64,000 nucleotides of DNA. It comes from Bradyrhizobium sp. 1 (GTDB lineage Bacteria; Pseudomonadota; Alphaproteobacteria; Rhizobiales; Xanthobacteraceae). Made by a program: the position numbers and the translations under genes. This document shows, piece after piece, positions 1 through 7,968 of the stretch. The first letter of the stretch is position 1; each line of letters starts with the position of its first letter. The DNA lies in assembly GCF_023073315.1 (NCBI RefSeq), contig NZ_JADPJH010000011.1, forward strand, positions 362,837-426,836, read 5' to 3'. The notes beneath the pieces were generated by a model. That model worked only from the letters and a program-made list of their open reading frames with translations. It ran no database searches and had not been told where the DNA came from.

Positions 1-313
1 GCGTGAAGCCGCGTTCGCTGAACACAGTCTGCATGCCACCAATCTGGTGGGCAAAGATCTCGTCGTCGAGCGTCGGAATGATGGCGCCGGCGATATGTGT
101 CCTGCGCGAGGCCAGCGCCCTTCCGGCTGCATTCGGAATCCAGTTCAGCGCGCGGGCGGCGTCCTTGACCCGCTGCCTGACCTCTTCGGAGACCTTGTCG
201 GGCTCGTTGAATGCGCGCGATACGGTCGCAGTCGAGACATTGGCCTTGCGGGCGACCTCATCGAGCTTGACGCGGCCGCTTCCCCCGCGCGCTCTCTTTG
301 AACCAGCTACCAT
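1..313 (-). CDS. LacI-family transcriptional regulator (N-terminal part, cut by window edge)
   Basis: The first 104 codons are visible; the gene continues beyond base 1. Residues about 14-60 form the LacI-type DNA-binding region: LDEVARKANVSTATVSRAFN is the classic helix-turn-helix, followed by the hinge helix region (NAAGRALASRRT) and the start of the periplasmic-binding-like core (IAGAIIPTLDDEIFAHQ). Such proteins repress sugar catabolic genes and are released by a sugar ligand. It is the last gene of a same-strand series with a porin and a sugar ABC transporter, so it probably controls sugar use there. I chose ATG at 313; an in-frame GTG lies three codons upstream. The family is clear; the ligand cannot be told. 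Confidence 0.9.
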   Translation of the reverse strand, partial: MVAGSKRARGGSGRVKLDEVARKANVSTATVSRAFNEPDKVSEEVRQRVKDAARALNWIPNAAGRALASRRTHIAGAIIPTLDDEIFAHQIGGMQTVFSERGFT

Positions 314-521
314 CCAGGCCACGGTTGAATGCGATTTGATCAGTGCCTTGCCATGGTATTGATGACGATGTGGGTCCTCAACGAAAATCTCCTCGCCTGG
401 GCCCCGGCTGGCGATCGTTTCCAGATGAAAAAGCGCGGCGTGCTGCCCAATCGGCAGATCGGTGCCAGCGGCTCCGCTGAGGGCGGGCCGCCGGTGCATA
501 CGCTGCGATGCGAGCTCCTCG

Positions 522-543
522 GCATGCCCGCAGACGGGCATGC
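522..543. other. Perfect 9-bp inverted repeat downstream of the porin gene
   Basis: GCATGCCCG and CGGGCATGC are separated by four bases, between the porin stop (574) and the LacI-type start (313). It can fold into a stable hairpin in the porin mRNA. Read in the porin direction no T-run follows, so it is a poor intrinsic terminator and may instead stabilise the 3' end. The rest of 314-573 shows nothing else. Confidence 0.4.
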
Positions 544-573
544 ATCTTTTGTATCGGACGGCTTACCGTCACA

Positions 574-1923
574 TCAGAAGTGGACCTCGGTGCGCATGCC
601 AAGGACCACGGCATTGTCGGTCTTCAAGCCTGCGGCGTTATAGCCGCGCCCGCCGGGATTGATCACATATTGGGCGTCGAACTTGAGGTTCAGCCAGCCG
701 GTCGCCTGCCATCCGTACCACGCTTCGATCGGCACTTCGTTGCCGCCGGCGTTGGGGCTGAGGGCGGCCGAGTTCACATGGGTCGTGCCCACCGCGAAGC
801 CGACTTCGTCCTGCGGACGCCAGGTGAACGTTCCGGTATGCCGGAAGCCTCCGGCGATCTGGTAGTCCTGGTACGACGTCCGATGATCGGCAACAGTCGT
901 ATTGAGGAAGGTATACCAACCCACCGCACCGGGGCCGTCGATGGTCAGCCGCTGCACGACCGACTCGTAGACGCCAAAGCGGCCTCTTTGATCTCCGAGA
1001 TTTTGATCCGGGACGCCACCGACGCCCGGGATGGTCGAAATGATACCCGGCAGGCCGCCATCGATTGTCGATGCGTTGTCGTACCAGCCGCCCAACCTCC
1101 ATGTCCCGTTCAAGGGACCTTTCGGCGCCCAGACCAGCTCCACCGGCACCAGCACGCCGCTGGCAGGATTTGAGCGGGGGACGCCCGGCAAGAAGTAGGT
1201 GGTGGGATCGTCCGTCGTCAGGTAATTCGGATTGGCATCGTAGACGCCGACCGAAATCGTGAATTCCGGCGCGATCTTGTAGTGGACGACACCGGCCCAC
1301 TGGCTCACCGGCCAGTTATAGATGTAGCCGCCCTGGATGTTGCCGGGCTGGCCGCCGCAGAAGGTCAGGTTGACGAACTCGCACAGGCCGAAGAAGAAGT
1401 CGGAGCCGACGGGCAGACGGCCGCCCTTGAGTTCGAGGCGGTCATCGAAAAGTTTCTGCGAGTAGTAGAGCTGCGTCAGGCGCAGGATGTTGCCGCGGCC
1501 GAACACTTCGTTGGTCAGCTGCAAGGCGGGAATACCCGCCTGGTCATTCAGATTGCGGCCGAAGCGATCGACCAGCGTAAGGCCAACCGTGCCGCCGGGG
1601 ATGCCGGCAAGCTTCGCCATATCGAGCTTCGCGCCGAACCACAACTGACCAGCATTTGCTGCGGTGTTCTTGCTTCCACCCGTGACGTTGCCGACGGCTT
1701 CGTCGCCCAGCGTGAGGCCGAGCTCGATGCCCCGCTCCTTCAGCTTTGTCCTGCCGAGATCGCCGAACAAATACGGCCTGGTCCAGAAATCATCGGTTTC
1801 GGCATAAGGAACAGGAGCAGCTTTCGTTACAAGATCGGCCGCATGCACTCCACCACCCAATAGCGATGACAAAGCAATCCCGACACCGCACACACCTGCA
1901 GTGCTCACTAACCTGCGCAACAT
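574..1923 (-). CDS. Carbohydrate-selective porin, OprB family
   Basis: A 449-residue outer-membrane porin expected to let sugars into the periplasm. It has a signal peptide (residues 1-29, ending GGGVHAADL), then alternating beta-strand sequence typical of OprB, and finishes with a C-terminal phenylalanine (RTEVHF), the usual outer-membrane insertion signal. I chose ATG at 1923 because GGGAGG lies just upstream and a signal peptide follows directly; a longer reading to 2085 would add an arginine-rich stretch without meaning. It lies 121 bp downstream of the sugar ABC permease on the same strand, so it probably supplies the outer-membrane step of the same uptake system. Family assignment is confident; the substrate is inferred only from context. 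Confidence 0.88.
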   Translation of the reverse strand: MLRRLVSTAGVCGVGIALSSLLGGGVHAADLVTKAAPVPYAETDDFWTRPYLFGDLGRTKLKERGIELGLTLGDEAVGNVTGGSKNTAANAGQLWFGAKLDMAKLAGIPGGTVGLTLVDRFGRNLNDQAGIPALQLTNEVFGRGNILRLTQLYYSQKLFDDRLELKGGRLPVGSDFFFGLCEFVNLTFCGGQPGNIQGGYIYNWPVSQWAGVVHYKIAPEFTISVGVYDANPNYLTTDDPTTYFLPGVPRSNPASGVLVPVELVWAPKGPLNGTWRLGGWYDNASTIDGGLPGIISTIPGVGGVPDQNLGDQRGRFGVYESVVQRLTIDGPGAVGWYTFLNTTVADHRTSYQDYQIAGGFRHTGTFTWRPQDEVGFAVGTTHVNSAALSPNAGGNEVPIEAWYGWQATGWLNLKFDAQYVINPGGRGYNAAGLKTDNAVVLGMRTEVHF

Positions 1924-2044
1924 TTTCGTCGTCCTCCCGCGTCTTTGGCTTGGTCTGTTTTGCCTCACGTCCTTGCCCGAAGCCCACGAGCCCAAGACGC
2001 GTTCCGTCCCCCAGCTGGCCGCTGACGGAGCGGCCTTGTGTCTG

Positions 2045-3106
2045 TCATGCCTGATCGCCCGTTCGCGTTGGCACCACGGCCGCACCGCGCGGCGGTGCGC
2101 TCTTCTGTCCTTGCACAGGTGCGGACCGCGGCGTGGTGCGTGCGACGCTGGCCAGCGCCACCTTGCGGCGGCGACGAGCCTGCAACTGCTGATCCGCCAG
2201 CACGCCGATCAGGATCACCGTCCCCATCACCGCGAAGTTCAGCGAATTGGGAATGCCCAGGATGTTCACGAGGTTCTGCAGCACCTGCAGCAACGCTGTC
2301 CCCAGCACGATACCGAGAATGGAGCCCTCGCCGCCGCGCAGGCTGCATCCGCCCAGGACGGCGGCCGCGATCGCGTAGAGCTCATAGAAGTTGCCGAAGG
2401 AGCTCGGCGAGACCGAGTTCGTGTAGAACACGAACAGGACCGTTGAAACTGCGGCGAGCCCGCCGCTGATGATATAGGCGGTTGCGATCACCATATTCGT
2501 GCTGATGCCCGAGAAGCGCGCCGCTTCCTCGTTTTTGCCGACGGCATAAAGCCAGCGCCCGTAGACCGAACGGTGCAGCAGCACGCCGAGAATCAGGGTA
2601 AGGATGATGAGGAGGATGAAGGTGTTCGGGACGCCCGCCACATTGCCGGAGGCGATGTCGCTCAGTGTCCCGGCCTCGTCGCCGTAGCCGAAGCCGCGTG
2701 TCGAATCGGACGTATAGTAGCGGGCGGCGCCGCGATAGATCAGCAACCCGCACAGCGTCACGATGAAGGGCTGCATTTTCAGCCGCGTGATCAGGAAGCC
2801 CTGGATGCCCCCCAGCGCCAGCCCGCCCAGCAGCACGGCCAACAGCGCGATGGGCCAGGGAATCTCATAAGTCGTCAGAAGGTCGATGAAGACGACGCCG
2901 AGCAGCGCGAACATCGAGCCGAGCGAAAGGTCGATGCCGCCGGTGATGATGACGAGCCCCTCACCAAGCGCGAACACACCGAAGAGGCCGATCAGATTGG
3001 CCATGTTCAGCAAATTCACCAGCGACAGGAAGGCCGGATTGATAGCGCCCGTGATCGCGGAGATCACCACCAGCAGCAAGCCGAGGCCGAGTTCTTTCTT
3101 GATCAT
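2045..3106 (-). CDS. Sugar ABC transporter permease, RbsC/BPD_transp_2 family
   Basis: A 353-residue inner-membrane permease with about nine to ten hydrophobic segments. It carries the RbsC-type signature in the N-terminal third, around GEGLVIITGGIDLSLGSMFA, and a second conserved stretch AAAVLGGCSLRGGEGSILG near residue 250, which contacts the ATPase in this family. The C-terminal 45 residues are hydrophilic and low in conservation. The ATG at 3106 overlaps the stop of the upstream ATPase by 4 bp, so translation is probably coupled. With that ATPase and the binding protein it makes a complete ribose/xylose-type importer. Exact sugar not determinable. Confidence 0.93.
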   Translation of the reverse strand: MIKKELGLGLLLVVISAITGAINPAFLSLVNLLNMANLIGLFGVFALGEGLVIITGGIDLSLGSMFALLGVVFIDLLTTYEIPWPIALLAVLLGGLALGGIQGFLITRLKMQPFIVTLCGLLIYRGAARYYTSDSTRGFGYGDEAGTLSDIASGNVAGVPNTFILLIILTLILGVLLHRSVYGRWLYAVGKNEEAARFSGISTNMVIATAYIISGGLAAVSTVLFVFYTNSVSPSSFGNFYELYAIAAAVLGGCSLRGGEGSILGIVLGTALLQVLQNLVNILGIPNSLNFAVMGTVILIGVLADQQLQARRRRKVALASVARTTPRSAPVQGQKSAPPRGAAVVPTRTGDQA

Positions 3107-4629
3107 GGCGCAGCCGCTTCCATGCTTTCCAGCGCCTGGCCCATTGCTAGCCGCAATACGTTGTATTCGCTGAACTGCGGGCGCTCGAGCACGCCGCTGA
3201 CGCTGCCTTCATGCATCACGGCCACCCGGTCGGAGACGCCGATGACCTCCTCCATGTCCGAGGAGATCATCACGATCGCGACGCCCTGCTCGGCGAGTTC
3301 GCGCATCAGCGCGTAGATCTCACTCTTGGCGCCGACATCGACGCCACGGGTCGGCTCGTCGAAGAACATCACGCGCGGCTGCATGGAAAGCCACTTGCCC
3401 AGCACGACTTTCTGCTGGTTGCCGCCGGAGAGCGTCACCGCCTCCATATCGATGCTTGGCGCCTTGATGGAGAGACGCCTCACCTGTTCTTTCGCCACCT
3501 TGCGCTCGTCCGCGCCGCTGACCAGCCACATCCGCGCGTAGTTCAGCAGGCTGGCGAGCGTCACGTTCTCCCGGATCGGCAGCTCCAGCACGAGCCCGGA
3601 TTTCTTGCGGTCCTCCGGCACCAGATAGATGCCTTGCCTGATCGCATCCCGCGGCGATGCGACACCGACCGGTGCGTCGTCGATCCTGATCTCGCCACCG
3701 AGCAGCGGGTCGATGCCGAAAGCCGCGCGGGCAAGAGAGGTGCGGCCGGCGCCCACCAGTCCCGCCAGCCCCAGGATCTCGCCATGCCGCACGGAAAGAT
3801 CGATCTGCCGGTCGGGAAAGGCGGTGGTGACGACGCCGACGATATTGCAGCCACCCGGCTGCGGCGGCCGTTGCGGCGGCGTATACAGCGCCTTCAGGTC
3901 GCGGCCGATCATCAGCCGGATCATTGCGACATGGCTGAGCTCGTCCCGCGCCAGCTCCCCGACCGTGCGCCCGTCGCGCAGCACCACCACGCGGTCGGCG
4001 CAGGTCATGATCTCGCCGAGCCGGTGCGAGATGTAGATCACTGCGATGCCCTGCGCCTTCAGGTCGGCAATCACCTCCAGCAACCGTTCAGTCTCCGAAA
4101 TCGTCAGGCTGGAGGTCGGCTCGTCCATGATGATCACGCGGGCGTCGATCGAGAGCGCCTTGGCGATCTCCACCATCTGACGCTCGGCGATGGACAGATT
4201 GTCGACCAGCGTGTCCGGGGCAAAATCGGCACCCAGCCGCTCCAGCAGCGGCGTCACACGGGCGCGCATCTGCGCGTTGTCCACCAGCTTCAGCGGGCCG
4301 CCGACAAGCTGCTCGCGTCCGATGAAGACGTTCGCGGCGACGTCGAGATTCTCGAACAGGTTCAGTTCCTGATGCACGAAGGCGATGCCGGCCTGCGTCG
4401 CCTCGGTCACCGTCATCCCGGCATGCTCGTTGCCGCCGATGCGGATGACGCCCTCGCTCGGCGCGATCACGCCGCCCAGCACGCGCATCAGCGTCGATTT
4501 GCCGGCGCCATTCTCGCCGATCAGGCCCAAGACCTCGCCGCGGCACACGCGCAGGCTGACATCGTCGAGGGCCATGACCCCGGGATACGACTTGCTGATC
4601 CCGGCGAGTTCGAACAGGATTTCCGCCAT
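3103..4629 (-). CDS. Sugar ABC transporter ATP-binding protein (RbsA/MglA type, two ATPase domains)
   Basis: A 508-residue protein with two ABC domains in tandem, as usual for the CUT2 sugar importers. Domain 1 has a perfect Walker A (GENGAGKST, near residue 38), signature region LSIAERQMVEIAKAL and Walker B VIIMDEP. Domain 2 has the degenerate Walker A GLVGAGRTSL, signature LSGGNQQKVVLGKWL and FFDEPTRGVDVGAK. The degenerate second site is normal in RbsA. It energises sugar import from the cytoplasmic face. It follows the binding protein after 60 bp containing a hairpin and overlaps the permease by 4 bp. Start at 4629 is preceded by GGGAGGAAATG. Confidence 0.95.
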   Translation of the reverse strand: MAEILFELAGISKSYPGVMALDDVSLRVCRGEVLGLIGENGAGKSTLMRVLGGVIAPSEGVIRIGGNEHAGMTVTEATQAGIAFVHQELNLFENLDVAANVFIGREQLVGGPLKLVDNAQMRARVTPLLERLGADFAPDTLVDNLSIAERQMVEIAKALSIDARVIIMDEPTSSLTISETERLLEVIADLKAQGIAVIYISHRLGEIMTCADRVVVLRDGRTVGELARDELSHVAMIRLMIGRDLKALYTPPQRPPQPGGCNIVGVVTTAFPDRQIDLSVRHGEILGLAGLVGAGRTSLARAAFGIDPLLGGEIRIDDAPVGVASPRDAIRQGIYLVPEDRKKSGLVLELPIRENVTLASLLNYARMWLVSGADERKVAKEQVRRLSIKAPSIDMEAVTLSGGNQQKVVLGKWLSMQPRVMFFDEPTRGVDVGAKSEIYALMRELAEQGVAIVMISSDMEEVIGVSDRVAVMHEGSVSGVLERPQFSEYNVLRLAMGQALESMEAAAP

Positions 4630-4645
4630 TCATTTCCTCCCGCAC

Positions 4646-4675
4646 GACGCCCGGCGGCTGTGGCAGCCGGGCGTC
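4646..4675. promoter_or_regulatory. Strong intra-operon hairpin between binding protein and ATPase genes
   Basis: GACGCCCGGC and GCCGGGCGTC form a perfect 10-bp stem with a 10-base loop, filling most of the 60-bp gap after the binding-protein stop (4690). No T-run follows. In many ABC operons such a hairpin protects the 3' end of the binding-protein message or partly stops transcription so that the binding protein is made in excess; that role here is inference. Confidence 0.6.
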
Positions 4676-4689
4676 GCAAGGCGCTGAAA

Positions 4690-5652
4690 TCACTTCTTCA
4701 GCAGGTCCTTCAGATTTGCGGTGAAGTCTGCGACGTTCGACTTGCTGATCACCTTGGTCGGCACGATCAGCTTGCCGCCTGCCGGGATCCAGGACTTGTC
4801 GCCGTTCAGCGTCTTGATGATGTTGGTGGCGGAGAGATAGCCGAACTCGTAGGGCTGCTGCACGACGGTGGACTCGATCGTGCCGTCCGAGACGCCCCGC
4901 AATGTGCGCTGATCCTCGTCGAAGCCGACGATCTTCACCTTGCCGGCCTTGCCCGCCGCCTTGACCGCATCATAGATCAGCGGTGTCTCGTAGCTCCAAA
5001 GGCCGGACAACAACGCGATGTCGGGATATTTGACGAGCACGTTCTCCATATTCGCCTTGGCCTTGGCGAAGTCCACCTGGTCGGTGAACACGTCGACCAG
5101 CTCGACCTTGGTACCGGCGATCGCTTCCTTGATGCCCTGCACCCGCTCGCGGGCGTTATCCGCGTCCATCGTGCCGACAAACAGCGCGATCTTGCCGCCG
5201 TTCGGCAGCGCCTTCTTGATCTCCTCGCCTGCTTGCCGCCCGGCCGCAACGTTGTCAGTCCCGATATAGGCAAGACGGTTGCTCTGCGGCGCGTCGCTGT
5301 CCGTCGTGATCAACACGGTCTTGGCGGCAACCTTGTTGAGCTCTTCGGTTGCGTGCGACGCATCGTCGACCGAGATGGAGATGCCGGCGACGCCGCGCAC
5401 CAGCAAATCGTCCAGCTCGCGACGCTGGCCCGCCGCGGTTCCGTCGTTGGTGACGATCAATTCGATCTTGTAGTCCGGGTGCTCCTTCTGCGCCTTCTCA
5501 AGACCGCGGCCTGCGATGGTCCAGAAGTCGGCCGCGACATTGGTCACCAGCGCGATGGTCTTTTTCTGTTGGGCCTGCGCCACCCCCGTCGCCATCGCGA
5601 GCGCGGCGGTCGCGAGTAGCGGCACTAGCAATTTCTTCATCGATCCGTTCAT
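4690..5652 (-). CDS. Sugar ABC transporter periplasmic substrate-binding protein (RbsB type)
   Basis: A 320-residue periplasmic sugar receptor. A signal peptide of about 29 residues ends in AQAQQ; the mature part is a Peripla_BP_4 fold, with the typical start TIALVTNVAADFW, the conserved segment GTDNVAAGRQAG, and KIVGFDEDQRTLRGV in the C-terminal lobe. It delivers sugar to the permease/ATPase pair encoded downstream. ATG at 5652 sits six bases after GGAGG; a GTG two codons upstream would overlap that ribosome site. It is the first gene of the operon and faces the ROK regulator across 255 bp, which suggests ROK control by an imported sugar. Ligand is not predictable from sequence alone. Confidence 0.93.
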   Translation of the reverse strand: MNGSMKKLLVPLLATAALAMATGVAQAQQKKTIALVTNVAADFWTIAGRGLEKAQKEHPDYKIELIVTNDGTAAGQRRELDDLLVRGVAGISISVDDASHATEELNKVAAKTVLITTDSDAPQSNRLAYIGTDNVAAGRQAGEEIKKALPNGGKIALFVGTMDADNARERVQGIKEAIAGTKVELVDVFTDQVDFAKAKANMENVLVKYPDIALLSGLWSYETPLIYDAVKAAGKAGKVKIVGFDEDQRTLRGVSDGTIESTVVQQPYEFGYLSATNIIKTLNGDKSWIPAGGKLIVPTKVISKSNVADFTANLKDLLKK

Positions 5653-5799
5653 GTGCACCTCCCTTTGGTCACCCCGATGAGGGGCTTCACGACGCTTTTG
5701 CGCCTTCTTTTATTCACGCAGCGAAGAAATGTCGCAGAGCAAAAACATCGAAAACAGGATGTACTGGCTCCTTCTTCAAGCTGAAATAGTACATGAGGT

Positions 5800-5805
5800 A
5801 TTATA
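5800..5805 (-). promoter_or_regulatory. Possible -10 element for the sugar ABC operon
   Basis: The minus strand reads TATAAT exactly here, in an AT-rich patch of an otherwise GC-rich region, 148 bp before the binding-protein start. A weak TTTGCG-like -35 lies 15-16 bases upstream. The match to the -10 consensus is seen; promoter function is inference. Confidence 0.35.
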
Positions 5806-5879
5806 TTAGTAAATATGGCTCGCAAACGTCGCTATCCGGCTGTGCTTTTTCGATCACACCAGGAATTCTCCGAGCATTA

Positions 5880-5896
5880 AATTCACCTCACGAATT
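5880..5896. promoter_or_regulatory. Inverted repeat AATTC-N7-GAATT just before the ROK gene
   Basis: A 5-7-5 inverted repeat lies 12 bp before the ROK start codon, covering its ribosome-binding region, and is AT-rich like known ROK/NagC operators. It may be an autoregulatory operator. Only the symmetry is seen; binding is inferred. Confidence 0.35.
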
Positions 5897-5907
5897 AAAG
5901 AGACAAC

Positions 5908-7176
5908 ATGGTTGACCAAATTGAGCCGTCGAGACGCAATTCAAGCATCGCCCGCGGCTCAAATCGCGGCCGCCTCGTCGAAGTCTTGCGACGCCAGGGA
6001 CCGTTGCCGCGTGTCGAGCTCGCCCGGAGTACGGGATTGAGCTTCCCCGCCGTGTCGGGCCTGACCTCGAGACTGATCGCGGAAGAGTTGTTGTGCGAGA
6101 CCGAGACGCCGGCAGCCTCATGGTCCGACGACACGGAGGAAGACGATGCGGACGGGCTGAACGGCCGCCGCCGTGGCCGGCCGGCCGTGCTGCTGACCCT
6201 GAACCCGCAGTTCGGCCGCATCATTGCGGTCTCGCTGCGGATGAATCTGATCGAAACATTGATCGCGGATTTCAGCGGCTCCGGCCTGGCACAATCGCGG
6301 CTCGAAGTCGCAACACGGGCTCTCGATGCGGGCGCGTTGTGCGATCTCGTGATTGCGCAGATCGATGCGATGCTCGAGGCGACGGCCACACCGCGCCATC
6401 GCCTGTTGGGAATAGGGATTGCCCTGCAGGGTATCGTGAACGCGGACACTGGCAGGCATCTATGGAGCCCGGCGCTGTCCGTCACCGACATCGACCTGGT
6501 GAAGCCGGTGCGCCAGGCCTTTGGCACCGAAGTCGTGATTGCGAATGACGCTGTGGCGGTTGCGCTCGCGCTCTCCGCCGCGGAGCCGATACTGGCGCAG
6601 GGCCTCGCGGCCACGATCATGGTCGGCCACGGCGTCGGCATGGGCGTCATTGTCGATGGTGAAGCACGTTGGGGCGCCGGCGCCGGCAGCGAGATTGGCC
6701 ATATCAAATTGGGATCGAACGGGCCGCAATGCCGCTGCGGCCAGCGCGGCTGCATCGAGGCCCATCTCGCCGACTATGCGCTCTACCGCGACGCCCGCAC
6801 CTTTCTCGACTTGCCGCCGGCGGCGGCGCAACAGCCTTCCGAGGCGCAGATGGCCCTCCTCCGCGAGCGCGCGCGGAGCGGCGATCCCCGTCTCGAGCAC
6901 GTATTCCAGCAGGCAGGCCGCGCGCTTGCCGAGGCGGTCGCGGCGACGATATCGGTGCTGCGCCCACACCATGTGATCCTCGCGGGACCCGGCCTGCAGG
7001 CATTTGACATGATGCGCGGCGCCTATGAGGAGCGGCTCGCGCAAGCGGTGTTGCCATGGCTGCTCAAGTCCACGGCGATCTATCTGCGCCCAAGCGAGTC
7101 GGCGGCAATTGTCGACGGCATGGTGCGGCGGACGCTGTGGGTCGTGGACCGTAACCACATGGAAGCGACCGAGTAA
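5908..7176 (+). CDS. ROK-family transcriptional regulator
   Basis: A 422-residue protein with an N-terminal winged helix (residues about 20-65, LPRVELARSTGLSFPAVSGL) joined to a ROK sugar-kinase-like domain. The ROK zinc signature is intact: CRCGQRGCIEAH near residue 271, with GSEIGHIKLG just before it. The phosphate-binding and acidic active region (FGTEVVIANDAVAVALA) is present, so either a regulator or, less likely, a kinase fusion is possible; the helix-turn-helix argues for XylR/NagC-type repression. It is divergent from the sugar ABC operon and probably controls it. It lies immediately left of the 47-bp repeat that bounds the 52-kb island, so it belongs to the ordinary chromosome. Confidence 0.9.
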   Translation: MVDQIEPSRRNSSIARGSNRGRLVEVLRRQGPLPRVELARSTGLSFPAVSGLTSRLIAEELLCETETPAASWSDDTEEDDADGLNGRRRGRPAVLLTLNPQFGRIIAVSLRMNLIETLIADFSGSGLAQSRLEVATRALDAGALCDLVIAQIDAMLEATATPRHRLLGIGIALQGIVNADTGRHLWSPALSVTDIDLVKPVRQAFGTEVVIANDAVAVALALSAAEPILAQGLAATIMVGHGVGMGVIVDGEARWGAGAGSEIGHIKLGSNGPQCRCGQRGCIEAHLADYALYRDARTFLDLPPAAAQQPSEAQMALLRERARSGDPRLEHVFQQAGRALAEAVAATISVLRPHHVILAGPGLQAFDMMRGAYEERLAQAVLPWLLKSTAIYLRPSESAAIVDGMVRRTLWVVDRNHMEATE

Positions 7177-7190
7177 GCACCGGCAGCTGC

Positions 7191-7237
7191 GCTGGCTGGG
7201 GCGGGAGGGATCGAACCTCCGAATGGCGGAATCAAAA
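7191..7237. repeat. Left copy of 47-bp direct repeat: orphan 3' part of tRNA-Gln (putative att site)
   Basis: Identical over 47 bp to 59208-59254. It comprises the tRNA-Gln 3' half (anticodon loop, variable region, T arm, acceptor strand and CCA, minus strand) plus a few bases beyond. The sequence then diverges inside the anticodon stem, so no full tRNA can form. This is the pattern left when an element integrates into a tRNA 3' end and displaces the original end. Confidence 0.85.
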
Positions 7238-7968
7238 CCTGCTTGATTATATAGTTATTTCAAGGCGCATTTGGAAAAATTGGTCGAAACACAGTCCAGT
7301 AAATTCAATAGGTTGGCTACTGTTTCCAAATGAAAATGGGGGAGCTAGCGATCGATTGAGTAACGCAGCTGCCCTTCAGATTAGCTTAGGCATTGCGCGC
7401 GCTATCACGCGCGCAAGTGTCTTGAAATAAGCGTCTGAAGATCCCGAGAAAGCGGCTAATCAAGAGACGTCCTGTTCGTATTGGAGTCTCAATGGGATTT
7501 TTCCAACCAAGCCAAAACCCGTTCATTCCAGATCAATGGCTTACAGCGAAATATCCAACCGGACCGACGCAGCCGAAGCGTCGGAGGTTCGAGTCACTGG
7601 ACCACCGCCTTTCCCCACACGACGCAAATCCGCGATATTCCTTCGATCGTCCGCCTAAGCCCAGAAGCTTGTCCAACGGTAGGTTCAAATCGGGGACCTG
7701 CAACCCTCTCGAATTACTCTTTGAGGCCAGGGCCTGAGCGGTCGGATCGGCCGATCCGTGGACAACACGAGAAGTGGCCCGCCAGCGATGAGGATATTAG
7801 GGTTCCTTGAAGCGTCAGCATTTCCTTCTGGCGAATCTTAGAATTCTTCCCGGTGTGGAGAGCTGCATGGCCGGCGGGTTTGGTGTCGCGCATTCCACAC
7901 TACGAACAGGAGCGCCACCGGCGGGTGCGCTCCTGTGCATGCGACTACTGGGTTCGGAGGCAGGAGTA
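7238..7968. other. Gene-poor left end of the island
   Basis: About 730 bp with no convincing coding sequence. The first 100 bp are AT-rich compared with both flanks (for example around 7241-7270). Short open frames here are low in typical codon use and resemble nothing I recognise. It may hold a decayed integrase or recombination site, but no recombinase motif is readable. Confidence 0.5.
7906..7936 (-). terminator. Hairpin downstream of the binding-protein gene
   Basis: ACAGGAGCGC and GCGCTCCTGT make a perfect 10-bp stem with an 11-base loop, 33 bp after the stop of the gene ending at 7969. No clear T-run follows on the minus strand, so termination strength is uncertain. Confidence 0.45.

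Noticed and set aside
574..1173. Long plus-strand frames overlapping the porin gene
   Set aside because: They mirror the GC-rich codon pattern of the porin gene and carry no domain, signal peptide or ribosome site.
3211..5619. An 802-codon open plus-strand frame across the ABC ATPase and binding-protein genes
   Set aside because: It is antisense to two clear genes, is rich in His/Arg/Gln/Asp from reversed codons, and resembles no family.
7580..7610. A T-arm-like sequence (GGTTCGAGTCACTGG) suggesting a tRNA
   Set aside because: No acceptor or anticodon stem can be formed around it.
7492..7737. Possible coding frame in the gene-poor left end of the island
   Set aside because: No ribosome site, no hydrophobic or family pattern; not an integrase fragment as far as I can read.
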